Source: Caenorhabditis remanei
Taxonomy: Eukaryota; Nematoda; Chromadorea; Rhabditida; Rhabditidae
DNA length: 64,000 nt
Direction of reading: 5' to 3'
Assembly: GCF_010183535.1 (NCBI RefSeq)
Contig: NC_071332.1
Coordinates: 17,174,001-17,238,000 of the forward strand
The notes under the pieces are model-generated. The model saw only the letters and a program-made list of their open reading frames with translations, had not been told where the DNA came from and searched no databases. Every line of letters begins with the position of its first letter. The first letter of the stretch is position 1. Position numbers and translations under genes: made by a program. Shown here piece by piece: positions 44,663-55,039 of the stretch.

Positions 44663-46295
44663 ATGACATCACCTACACCTCCTTCCCCTGCAAGCAAATT
44701 TGATAAAGAGGTCCGGACGTATGTTCCAAAGGAGGTGAGCGCCAATTAAAAATCTCAATTATTCTAACTAATTTCTTTTTCAGCTGATTTCTCCGACTTG
44801 GAAATGCCTCGGCGAAGACTTCTCTGTACAACTCAAGTCGCTCTTAGACGACGAACAATCTCAACTTGGAATGGTCGAGTCCGCCGACAGGCTAGAGGAC
44901 GATATCTGTTGCTACTTCGACTTGATAAGAAGCAAATTCGAGGATCCAATCAAGAAACTCCCATACGACTACAAAAACGCTGATGAAAAGCCATGCATTT
45001 ACAAAAATGATATGTATATGATGTTCAATGCAATTTTCTGTTGCCCATTTCCGAATCCATGGGTACTTGACGCGGTCAAAATGATACTGAATGCGTGTTG
45101 GAAGGAGTTTGCAAAAGGAGTCAGTGACCACGAAATGATTGTCTGCTTGCATGGCCTCGATTTATCGAAATTTGAGATGCCTCCATATACGCTCCCTGAA
45201 ACACCATCTAAAAAAGATTTGGCGACTATGATAAATAAATGGAAAGTTGAAAACCGGAGTAATATCAATGAAATGGTCGATTTCATTGTGAATTATGTGA
45301 ACGCATTTCTCAAAACGTATAAGGAGAAGGAAAAATCATATGAGGAGTATACTGCTGATGTCAAACAAATTATTGAATATGTTGGGTTTGTTATCCGCAA
45401 AGTTGCGAAGTTCGCCAGTGACAATGATATCCACATGCCACCGCTCCATAAACAGCTGAAGAAAAAGAAAGCAGTGATCCGAGTCTTTCAAGTAGGAAAT
45501 AAGAAGTTTGTGATGGCCAAGGAGTGGAGAAAAACTTGTGAGCAACATAACATTGATATTGGAAGATTCAAAAAGGAAGTCAGTGGAATGCAGGAACTGT
45601 CAACATTGACGTATGATGAAGTGGCAAATAAGATAAAGGGCGTGGCTGAGATTGTGACGATTGAGAAGGAGCGTTTGCAGACATTTCGCCAGACACCGAT
45701 ACCGTATGATGGAGGATACTGTATGCTTGCCGTAGATGCTCTTTATGGACTTCTGTTGGATATGATTGTGGTAAAGAAGGTTTTCCAGACAAATGAAGAG
45801 AATCAACTTGAAAAGTTTTTCGCGTTGATGGAATTCTACTTCGATGTGAGCAGAGGTGTCTATTTTCTCTCATTCGAAAACGTTGAAGTTATCAGGACGA
45901 TGTGGGAGTATTTCTACAGTCATCAGATAAAGAAATCGAATGGAAAGGTTATCAAGAAAGCAAAAACCGCTGGTTTCTCCGTTGGCGAATTGAATGAGAC
46001 ACTCAAGTCCTTGGAACTGTGCTTCGAAGACATTTCAAAGTATGCGGATCTCATATATCCCAAGTTGGCTAACGAGAACGGATTATCACAATATCAGCTC
46101 CACATGGCACTGATCTATTGTCAAGTCAACTGTTTCGCTCGGAAAGTTCCCAAGATTTTGGAGTTTATTCATAATCAAAACTCGTGCACGCGAATGAATA
46201 TCGTTGAATGTCAGCATTGTAGTGATGAAGCGGCTGCCAAGAAGATGGAGAATTTGGAAATCGGCGGGAAGAAGAAGAATAAGAAGTGGAAGTGA
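44663..46295 (+). CDS. ARR3, ARR-family protein with Lys-rich tail
   Basis: Exon 1 44663-44734 (ending VRTYVPKE) and exon 2 44784-46295 give 527 aa. Blocks: LGMVESADRLEDDICCYF, HEMIVCLHGLDLSKF, YVGFVIRKVAKFASDNDIHM, IRVFQVGNKKFVMAKEW, LQTFRQTPIPYDGGYCMLAV, DALYGLLLDMIVVKKVFQ, LCFEDISKYADLIYPKLA, CTRMNIVECQHC. Tail GGKKKNKKWK. ARR3, ARR4 and ARR5 form a tight subgroup that differs from the others by VVKKVFQTNEEN and QVGNKKF. Predicted helical and cytosolic or nuclear; function unknown. Confidence 0.85.
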
Positions 46296-46504
46296 GAATC
46301 TTTTCTGTTTGAAAATCTCCGTTTTCTAATTTTTATTATCTGACCTATTTTGTGTATTATTGTTCACCTCAATGTCATATGCTGTCAGTATTTTGTTGTA
46401 GAATTAACCATATCATTTTTTCTTTAAAATGAATGTGTGCTCGAAAATTGTTGATTTCATCAAATTACGGCCTTTCTTCCGAATTTAACTTTGTTAATTG
46501 AACT

Positions 46505-46735
46505 TTTCAGATTTGCCATCGTGATATTTCGCCCATGACTAGGGTGCCAATAATCACTGACAAGCGATAAAAATTGATGATGACTATAGGTTAAAAATCG
46601 AAATAATAAATAAATCTCGAATTTTCCCCAAAATATTACGGTAGCACTCGTTTCCAGCTGTGACGTCATTTTCCTGGCGAAATAACTCGACGGTCGAGTT
46701 GGCGTATCTAGGCCAGGACTGTCTTCTATTCAGAT
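46505..46735. repeat. Inverted-repeat element, family 5 (copy 1)
   Basis: GCCATCGTGATATTTCGCCC and, opposite, CTCGACGGTCGAGTTGGCGT; ACGGTAGCACTCGTTTCCAG in the middle. Related copies follow ARR4 (about 49050-49285) and ARR5 (about 51575-51815). In those copies the arms pair as CGTCAACTCGGCCATC with GATGGCCGAGTTGACG. Non-coding. Confidence 0.6.
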
Positions 46736-46776
46736 TTTCAAAATTATTCAATTCCTAGACTTACTTTCTTGTGCTC

Positions 46777-47054
46777 CAATATTTTTTGATCTACGGGCGC
46801 TGGCACATTTATGGTCACACTTTTATTGTCATCATCTCTTTCGGAATACTCATTTTTTCTCAATTTTTTTCAATTTTTCTGGAGTTTCCAGTTTTCATGT
46901 TTTCCTTCCCTCCAAATTGCCCCCTTCCCCTGAGCACTGCACCAAATTTTCGATTTTTTCATTTTTCATCGTTTGTCTTGAGGTTTTGAACCGTTTTTTT
47001 CTAGTTTGACCTACAGACTTGCCCGCTTTTCTAGTCACTGTTTTTTATTGTCAT
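46777..47054 (+). promoter_or_regulatory. Two ARR promoter modules in tandem (before ARR4)
   Basis: An a-type module (TTGATCTACGGGCGCTGG, ATTGTCAT at 46825-46832) is followed 220 bp later by a b-type module (TTTGACCTACAGACTTGCCC, ATTGTCAT at 47047-47054). The second is 105 bp before the ATG. The a-type may be left over from a lost gene or act as an upstream enhancer. Confidence 0.5.
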
Positions 47055-47151
47055 CATCATTTTTCATTTTTTCTCTCATTTTTCATCGTTTTTCTTGTGT
47101 TTTTAACCGTTTTCATGTTTTCTGTCCAATATCCAATCGATTTTTTCAGAG

Positions 47152-48787
47152 ATGACATCTCCTGCACCTCCTACCCCTGTAAGCGAATTTGAAGATACAA
47201 TCCGGCAGTATATTCCAGAGGAGGTGAGCGCCAATTGACCATCTCAATTATTCTAACTAATTTCTTTTTTAGCTGATTTCTCCGACTTGGAAATGCCTCG
47301 GCGAAGACTTCTCTGTACAACTCCAGTCGCTCTTAGCCGACGAACAATCTCAACTTGGAATGGTCGAGTCCGCCGAAAGACTAGAGGACGATATCTGTTC
47401 CTACTTCGGCTTGCCAAGAAGAAAATTCGAGGATCCATTCAAGAAACTCCCATACGACTACAAAAACGCTGATGAAAAGCCATGCATTTACAAAAGTGAT
47501 ATGTATAAGATGTTCAATGCAAGTTACTGTTGCCCATTTTCGAATCCATTGGTACCCCGAGCGGTCAAAATGATACTGAATGTGTGTTGGATATTTTTTC
47601 AAAAAGGAGTCAGTGACAACGAAATGATTGTCTGCTCGTGTGGCCCGGATTTTTCGGAATTTGAGATGCCTCCATATACGCTCCCTGAAACGCCGTCTGA
47701 AAATGATTTGGCGACTATGATAAATGAATGGAAAGTTAAAAACCGGAGTGATATCAATGAAATGGTCGATTTCATTGTGCATTATGTGGACGCATTTCTC
47801 GAAACGTTTAAGGAGAAGAAAAAATCAATTGAGGAGTATACTGTTGATATCAAACAAATTATTGAATATGTTGGGTTTGTTATCGGCAAAGTTGCGAAGT
47901 TCGCCAGTGACAATGATATCCACATGCCACCGCTCCATGCAATGCAGAAGAAGAAGAAAGCAGTGATCCGAGTCTTTCAAGTAGGAAATAAGAAGTTTGT
48001 GATGGCCGAGGAGTTGAGAAAAACTTGTGAGCAACATAACATTGATATTGGAAGATTCAAAAAGGAAGTCAGTGGAATGCAGGAACTGTCAACATTGACG
48101 TATGATCAAGTGGCAAATAAGATAAAGGGCGTGGCCGAGATTGTGACGATTGAGAAGGAGCGTTTGCAGACGTTTGGCCAAACACCGATACGATATGACG
48201 GAGGACACTGTATCCTTTCCGTAGATGCTCTTTATGAACTTCTGTTGGATATGATTGTGGTAAAGAAGGTTTTCCAGACAAATGAAGAGAACCAACTCGA
48301 AAAGTTTTTCTTGTTGATGGAATTCTACTTCGATGTGAGCAGAGGTGTCTATTTTCTCTCATTCGAAAACGTTGAAGTTATCTGGACGATGTGGGAGTAT
48401 TTCTACAGTCATCAGATGAAGAAATCGAATGGAAAGGTTATCAAGAAAGCAAAAACCGCTGGTTTCTCCGTTGGCGAATTGAATGAGACACTCAAGTCCT
48501 TGGAACTGTGCTTCGAAGACATTTCAAAGTATGCTGATCTCATATATCCCAAGTTGGCTACTGTCGAGAACGGATTATCACTATATCAGCTTCACATGGC
48601 AGTGATCTATTGTCAAATCAACTGTTTCGCTCGGAAAGTTCCCAAGATTTTGGAGTTTATTCATAATCAAAACTCGTGCAACCGAATGAATATCGTTGAA
48701 TGTCAGCATTGTAGTGATGAAGCGGCTGCCAAGAAGATGGAGAATTTGGAAATCGGCGGGAAGAAGAAGAATAAGAAGAAGAAGTGA
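47152..48787 (+). CDS. ARR4, ARR-family protein with Lys-rich tail
   Basis: Exon 1 47152-47223 (ending IRQYIPEE) and exon 2 47273-48787 give 528 aa. The blocks are those of ARR3: LGMVESAERLEDDICSYF, HMPPLHAMQKKKKAVIRVFQ, LQTFGQTPIRYDGGHCILSV (QTPIR where relatives have QTPIP), DALYELLLDMIVVKKVFQ, CNRMNIVECQHC, tail GGKKKNKKKK. Exon 1, the intron and about the first 230 bases of exon 2 are almost identical to ARR5. The intron ends TTTTAG here and TTTCAG in ARR5. Function unknown. Confidence 0.85.
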
Positions 48788-49049
48788 GAACTTCTTCTGT
48801 TTGAAAATCTCCGTTTTATCATACTCATTATTTCCTCCTCTGACTTATTTTGTATATTATGATTCACCTCAATGTCTACAGTTTTATTATTTTTTCCTCA
48901 AAATGAATGTGTTCTCGAAAATTGTCGGTTTTATCAAATTACGGTATCTTTTCCAAATTGAATTTTCGTTTTTACGGAACTTTTCAGATTTGTTGTCAGA
49001 TTTGAAGATTGTAAAACAGAAAAATGTTATTGAAACCTGAATAAAAGAC

Positions 49050-49285
49050 GGTCCTGGCCTAGAATACGTCAACTCGGCCATCAAGATATTTTGCCACGAA
49101 AATGGCTGGACCGTAATATTTTGGAGAACATTTTTTGGAAAAAGGAAAAATCACTGAAAATTGATAAATAATTGATAATGAAAATTTCAAATTTCCCCTC
49201 AAAATCTTACTTTAGCACCCGTTTCCAGTTGTAGCAAAATATCACGATGGCCGAGTTGACGGATTATATGCCTGTTATTAAGATT
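49050..49285. repeat. Inverted-repeat element, family 5 (copy 2)
   Basis: Left arm GGTCCTGGCCTAGAATACGT, then CAACTCGGCCATC; right arm GATGGCCGAGTTGACGGATT. Located 3' of ARR4, just upstream of an a-type promoter module. Confidence 0.65.
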
Positions 49286-49332
49286 TTCATAATAATCCAA
49301 TTCCTAGACTTACTTTCTTGTATTCCACTTTT

Positions 49333-49654
49333 TGATCTACCGGCGCTGGCACATTTATCGTCACACTTTATTTGTCATCATCTCTTTCGGAACACTCATT
49401 TTTTCTCATTTTTTCTCAATATTTCTGGAGTTTCAGAAAGGTATCGTTGACAGTAGTCCTCTCGGACATTATGCCGAGCTGGAAAAATGTCTCCTAATTT
49501 GTGAATTGCTACTCTAGTGGTTCAAATAGTTACAAAGATTCACGCTAGAATTTTTCTTGATTTTCTAGACCCATTTCTTGACATCACCGAGCGTGAATTG
49601 TATATTTGACCTACAGACTTGCCCGCTTTTCTAGTCACTGTTATTTATTGTCAT
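49333..49654 (+). promoter_or_regulatory. Two ARR promoter modules in tandem (before ARR5)
   Basis: a-type: TTGATCTACCGGCGCTGG with TTTGTCAT at 49371-49378. b-type: TTTGACCTACAGACTTGCCC with ATTGTCAT at 49647-49654, 105 bp before the ATG. Between them GTAGTCCTCTCGGACATTAT (about 49453) is a remnant of repeat family 2. Confidence 0.5.
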
Positions 49655-49751
49655 CATCATTTTTGATTTTTTCTCTCCTTTTTCATTGTTTTTCTTGAGT
49701 TTTTAACCGTTTTCATGTTTTCTGTCTAATATCCAATCGATTTTTTCAGAG

Positions 49752-51312
49752 ATGACATCTCCTGCACCTCCTACCCCTGTAAGCGAATTTGAAGATACAA
49801 TCCGGCAGTATATTCCAGAGGAGGTGAGCGCCAATTGACCATCTCAATTATTCTAACTAATTTCTTTTTCAGCTGATTTCTCCGACTTGGAAATGCCTCG
49901 GCGAAGACTTCTCTGTACAACTCCAGTCGCTCTTAGCCGACGAACAATCTCAACTTGGAATGGTCGAGTCCGCCGAAAGACTAGAGGACGATATCTGTTC
50001 CTACTTCGGCTTGCCAAGAAGAAAATTCGAGGATCCATTCAAGAAACTCCCATACGACTACAAAAACGCTGATAAAAAGACGTGCATTTACAAAAGTGAT
50101 ATGTATAAGATGTTCATTGCTGCAAGTTTGTGTTGCCCACTTAACTCATGGGTACGCGAAGTGGTCCGAGTGATACTGGATGAGTATTGGAAGAGGTTTA
50201 AAGCTGAAACCAGTGACCACGAAATGATTGTCTGCTCGCGTGGCCCGAATTTTTTGAATTGGAAAGTCCAAAACGAGAAAAAAGTCAATGTTTTGACAAA
50301 ATACAATGTGCAACACGCGAACGAATATCTCGAAGCGTATAAGAAGATGAAACCGGATGAGGATCATACTGCTGATACCGAACTAGCTATTGAATATATT
50401 GGATTTGTTATGGGGAGAGTTGCGATGTTCACCAGAGACAATGATATCCACATGCCACCCTTCCATGTAATGCAGAAGAAGAAGAAAGCAGTGATCCGAG
50501 TCTTTCAAGTGGGAAATAAGAAGTTTGTGATGGCCGAGGAGTGGAGAAAAACTTGTGAGCAACGCGATATCGATATCAGATGGCTCAAAAAGGAATTCAG
50601 TGGAATGCCGGAACTGTCAACATTTACGTATGATAAAGTGGCAGATACGATAAAGGGCGTGGCCGAGATTGTGACGATTGAGAAGGAGCGTTTGCAGACA
50701 TTTCGCCAGACACCGATACCGTATGATGGAGGGTCTTGTATCCTTGCCGTAGATGCTCTTTATGAACTTCTGTTGGATATGATTGTGGTAAAGAAGGTTT
50801 TCCAGACAAATGAAGAGAATCACCTCGAAAAGTTTTTCGCGTTGATGGAATTCTATTTCGATGTGAGCAGAGGTGTCTATTTTCTCTCATTTGAAAACGT
50901 TGAAGTTATCTGGACGATGTGGGAGTATTTCTACAGTCATCAGATGAAGAAATCGAATGGAAAGGTTATCAAGAAAGCAAAAACCGCTGGTTTCTTTGTT
51001 GGCGAATTGAATGAGACACTCAAGTCCTTGGAACTGTGCTTCGAAGACATTTCAAAGTATGCGGATCTCATATATCCCAAGTTGGCTAACGAGAACGGAT
51101 TATCACTATATCAGCTTCAAATGGCAGTGATCTATTGTCAAATCAACTGTTTCGCTCGGAAAGTTCCCAAGATTTTGGAGTTTATTCATAATCAAAACTC
51201 GTGCAACCGAATGAATATCGTTGAATGTCAGCATTGTAGTGATGAAGCGGCCGTCAAAAAGATGGAGAATTTGGAAATCGGCGGGAAGAAGAAGAATAAG
51301 AAGAAGAAGTGA
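49752..51312 (+). CDS. ARR5, ARR-family protein with a divergent central segment
   Basis: Exon 1 49752-49823 and exon 2 49873-51312 give 503 aa. The first 100 residues and everything after about residue 200 are near copies of ARR4 (CILAVDALYELLLDMIVVKK, CNRMNIVECQHC, GGKKKNKKKK). Residues about 115-195 differ strongly and are about 25 residues shorter. ARR4's YTLPETPSENDLATM is absent, and ARR5 has NWKVQNEKKVNVLTKYN instead. The break in similarity is abrupt (about 50090-50440), which looks like conversion or recombination with another paralogue. The frame is intact. Function unknown. Confidence 0.85.
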
Positions 51313-51574
51313 GAACTTCTTCTGTTTGAAAATCTCCGTTTTATCATTCTCATTTTTTGACCTATTTTGTGTATTATTGTTCACCTCAATGTCATATGCT
51401 GTCAGTATTTTGTTGTAGAATTAACCATATCATTTTTTCTTTAAAATGAATGTGTGCTCGAAAATTGTCGGTTTTATCAAATTACGGTATTTCTTTTGAA
51501 TTGAATTTTCGGTTTTACGGAACTTTTTAGATTTAAGATTGTAAAACAGAAAAATTTTATTGCAACCTGAATAA

Positions 51575-51815
51575 AAGACGGTCCTGGCCTAGAATACGTC
51601 AACTCGGCCATCGAGATATTTCACCACGAAAATGGCGACGCAGCTGGAAACGAGTGCTACCGTAATATTTTGGAAAATGTAAAAATTACTGAAAATTGAT
51701 AAAAATTGATAATGAAAATTTCAAATTTCCCCTCAAAATATTACTTTAGCACCCGTTTCCAGTTGTAGCAAAATATCACGATGGCCGAGTTGACGGATTT
51801 TAGGCCTGTTATTAA
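51575..51815. repeat. Inverted-repeat element, family 5 (copy 3)
   Basis: GGTCCTGGCCTAGAATACGT at 51580 and GCAGCTGGAAACGAGTGCTA on the left face AGCACCCGTTTCCAGTTGTA and GATGGCCGAGTTGACGGATT on the right, with arms near 100 bp. It lies between ARR5 and the promoter of ARR6. Confidence 0.75.
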
Positions 51816-51866
51816 GATTTTCATAATAATCCAATTTCTAGACATACTTTCTTGTGTTCCACTTTT

Positions 51867-51912
51867 TGATCTACCGGCGCTGGCACATTTATCGTCACAC
51901 TTGTTTTGTCAT
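51867..51912 (+). promoter_or_regulatory. ARR promoter module, a type (before ARR6)
   Basis: TTGATCTACCGGCGCTGG, then TTTTGTCATCATC. TTTGTCAT at 51905-51912 lies 143 bp before the ATG. Confidence 0.55.
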
Positions 51913-52047
51913 CATCTCTTTCGGAATACTCATTTTTTCTCATTTTTTTTCTGGAGTTTTCGAACAGTTTTCATGTTTTCCTTCCGTTCAAGTAGTCCCT
52001 CGTTTTCTCCGATTTCTATTATAGCTCCAATGTTTTGTGTTTCAGAT

Positions 52048-53686
52048 ATGGCATCGAATTCACCTCCTTCCGCTCCAATCATTTTTGAGAAAGAACTCCG
52101 AAAGTATATTCCAAAAGAGGTGAGTTCTAATTCAACATCTTCATCTAATTTTTAATTATTCTCACTTTCAGCTGATTCCCGACACCTGGAAGTACAACGA
52201 AGAGGATCCAGACAGCCTCCAGAATCTTCTCAAGAATCCTCAACTCGGAATGTTTGAGTCTGCCAAAGAACTACTGACAGATATCAACCTCTCCGCGAAT
52301 ATTCCAAAATTTATCGAGTATTTCGGCATGAAGGACCTCGATGAGTTTCAGGAGGGTATCGTTGACAAATGCGATGTATACAACGTCTTCGATGCCTGCC
52401 CGTTAGAAGGAGGACAACGACACATTGCCTGGATGATTCTGGAGCTCTGCTGGAAACACGTGAAAGATATAAGTCGTAAAGAGGGGGCGCTAGTCTTGCG
52501 CGACTCGGAACCACCCTCCTTGTTAAATGTTCGACCCTTCAATATTAAATACCGCACCTTCAACGGATTCTTATCGCGTTGGAGGATGGACTCAGATAAA
52601 ATATTGAAAGGACTCGGTGAGCAGACGTCAGTTTTGGAGCGGTTCCTTGGTGACTTTCCAGAAGACGACCCAAAGCATCATAAAAAACAATTTACAATAT
52701 GCAAAGATTATGCTGAAGCTGTTATGGATTGCGCTTCGAAGTGTGGCAAGCCACCAACTACATGGTTCATTGGGGAGAAGAGAGCACCAATCCGAATATT
52801 CTCATTCGATGGAAATACATTTGTGATGGCTCATGAATTGCTCAAAACTCTCAAGGAAAATGTCGGGAATGCGGGAGAAATTGAGCAGGAAATACTTGGA
52901 ATGCCGAAATTGTCAACATTCACTGAGAAAGAAGTCGACAAACTTAGTGTAGAGTTATGGAATGAACTGGAATTTCGTGAAGTTCACGTCGTCCAATTGA
53001 TGTTCCGTCAGACTCCGATTCCGACTTATTACGAAGGATACTGTACCCTTGCAGTGGATGTTCTCTACGAACTCCTTGTGGATATGATTGTGGCGAAGAA
53101 GGTGTTTCATACATTTCAACCTGACATCTGGCCTTGTATCATAAAGTTTTTCGAGGGAATGGAATTCTACTTCGACCCGACCAGAAGGATCTACTTTCTC
53201 GATTCCAAAGACGTTGATGCTATCAAGAAGATGTGGGAGTACGTCTACAATACTAAATTGAGAAAGCATTATCCAAATGTGAAGCACTTTCCAAGAACGA
53301 AAAAGACAGAATTTCGGTTTGAGGAATTGGAAAAAACACTCGAATACTTGAATTTGAAAAAGAGTTGCGAAGGAATCGAGAAGTATGCGAGGCCGGTCTA
53401 TGACCAGTTTCATGTTTATCGCCGGTGTGACAGCGAGGCGGAGGAGAGATTGTTTCTATCTGAGTTGCATGTCGCGGTTACTCGTTGCCAAATCAATTAT
53501 GTCGTTGAGAAAGTGCCCAGTCTTTTGAAGTTCATCAAGAAGCAGGGAGCGCTTCGTCGGATGAATATTGTTGAGTTGAGGACTGAACAAGAGCAAGAGC
53601 AAGAAGATGAGCAAGAAGGTGAGCAAGAGGACGAGCAAGAGGACGAGGAGTTGGAAGATGAAGCAAGTGTGTCGGAGGAATCGTGA
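52048..53686 (+). CDS. ARR6, ARR-family protein with acidic Gln/Glu/Asp tail
   Basis: Exon 1 52048-52119 (ending LRKYIPKE) and exon 2 52172-53686 give 528 aa. Blocks: LGMFESAKELLTDINLSANI, IRIFSFDGNTFVMAHELL, LMFRQTPIPTYYEGYCTLAV, DVLYELLVDMIVAKKVFHTF, YVYNTKLRKHYPNVKHF. The usual HEMIVC block is not recognisable, and the C-terminal CxRMNIV motif has become LRRMNIVELR, losing its cysteines. The last 38 residues are a repeat of Glu-Gln and Glu-Asp pairs (EQEQEQEDEQEGEQEDEQED), the opposite charge to the lysine tails of its neighbours. Closest to ARR2. The acidic tail and the lost Cys set it apart functionally, if the cluster proteins interact (inference). Confidence 0.85.
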
Positions 53687-54107
53687 GAAGGTCGTATTTA
53701 ATTACTATTGCTATCTATTTCATCATCCTTATTGTTCTCTCGTCTTGATTATTTTGTCCTATTTGTTGTCTGTAGAATGAACAGGTTGTGGTTGCCATCC
53801 AAGGTGTTATCGATAATGGGAACTGTCCCGTATTAGAACCGCCCTGATCAGAAGTGACCGAATCAGAACTACCAAATTGAGCTTGTTCTGATGCATACCA
53901 GTTCTGATTCGGACAAAAGTCGGAAGTCGCAAATGAAATTCCTCTAAAAATCGATGAAAATCGGTTGAAAATGGCAAAAACCGTGATATTTTTAATGATT
54001 TTTGACTCAAAATGTCTGAAGAGAGTGGAAAGTTGTAAAAAGTCAAAAAATTAGAAGGAAAAATCGGAATTTTTCATTATTTTTAGGGTTTTCAGCACTT
54101 TTTCAAT
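53687..54107. other. Intergenic after ARR6
   Basis: ARR6 3' flank. Short repeats of GATCAGAA, GAATCAGAA and GTTCTGATTC at 53845-53915 lead towards the minisatellite. A 79-codon minus frame here is repeat-derived and not called. Confidence 0.4.
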
Positions 54108-54597
54108 GGAACGGACCAGAGTTGCGCGGAATTCCGACTTCCGACTTCCGACTTCCGGGCATTTTTTCACTTCCGACTTCCGACTTCCGGCTTCCGTTTT
54201 GAAAATTTTACTTCCGACATCCGACTTCCGACTTCCGGATTTGGAGTTTCATTTCCGACTTCCGTCATTTCATAAGAGTGGAGATTAGGAAAAGTATATT
54301 CCTCAGAAATACAAGGAAAAATGGTCTAAAAGGACACAAAATAGGCTTTTCTTCAGCCAAAAACTAGTCTCTCACTGATTTTTGTGAATTTCATGATATT
54401 TTCTTTTGGAGTTTTTAAATCTTTGCAAAGAAATCTACTTCCGACTTCCGGGCATTTTTTCACTTCCGAATTCCGACTTCCGACTTCTGTTTTCAAAATT
54501 TTACTTCCGAATTCCGACTTCCGACTTCCGGATTTGGGATTTTACTTCGGACTTCCGACTTCCGGATTTGAAAAAATCACTTCCGCGCAACTCTGGA
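54108..54597. mobile_element. ACTTCCG minisatellite bounded by inverted repeats
   Basis: CCAGAGTTGCGCGGAATTCC at 54107 is mirrored by TTCCGCGCAACTCTGG ending about 54596, giving inverted ends of at least 16 bp. Next to both ends are tandem runs of the 7-mer ACTTCCG (GACTTCCGACTTCCGACTTC), interspersed with GGGCATTTTTTCACTTCCG and AAAATTTTACTTCCG. Between the two arrays lie about 190 bp of other sequence (about 54245-54432). Open frames across it (DFRLPTSDFRLP) are only the translation of the repeat. Confidence 0.75.
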
Positions 54598-54885
54598 ACG
54601 GACATTTGGAAATGCTAAAAATACTGCAAAATTTAGTATTTTTAGTGGAAAAACACAATTGTTAAAGAGTTTTCACTCTGTGTGTTCGTAATTCCGGATG
54701 TCCATCAAGTTCCCGTACTAGACATCCCGACTCACAGACACACAGAACCGACTGGCATTTTTCCTCAAAATAACTCGTTTTCCAGTGGAATTCAGAAGAT
54801 TCTGATTACGGAAATGTTGAAGTTAATGGCAAAAGTTAAACAAAGAAATTTCAAAAGATTTTTAGACCCACTTTTGGTCACCAAA

Positions 54886-54936
54886 TTGCCGATTTGATCT
54901 TCAGGCGCTCTTTTCTCTCAAGTTGTTTTTTTGTCA
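54886..54936 (+). promoter_or_regulatory. ARR promoter module (before ARR7)
   Basis: CCGATTTGATCTTCAGGCGC, then TTTTTTTGTCATC. TTTGTCAT at 54929-54936 is 111 bp before the ATG. TTAGACCCACTTTTGG lies about 30 bp upstream. Confidence 0.55.
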
Positions 54937-55039
54937 TCTTTACTCTTGCAATAACTCATTTTCTTCTTTTTCACTCTTTTTTTAGTTCTTTAATTGTTTT
55001 TCTTGTTTTCAAAAACGTCTAACCCAATTAATTCCAGAT

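Noticed and set aside
54106..54665. Open frames with RLPTSDFRLP repeats
   Set aside because: They are translations of the ACTTCCG minisatellite and have no independent coding evidence.
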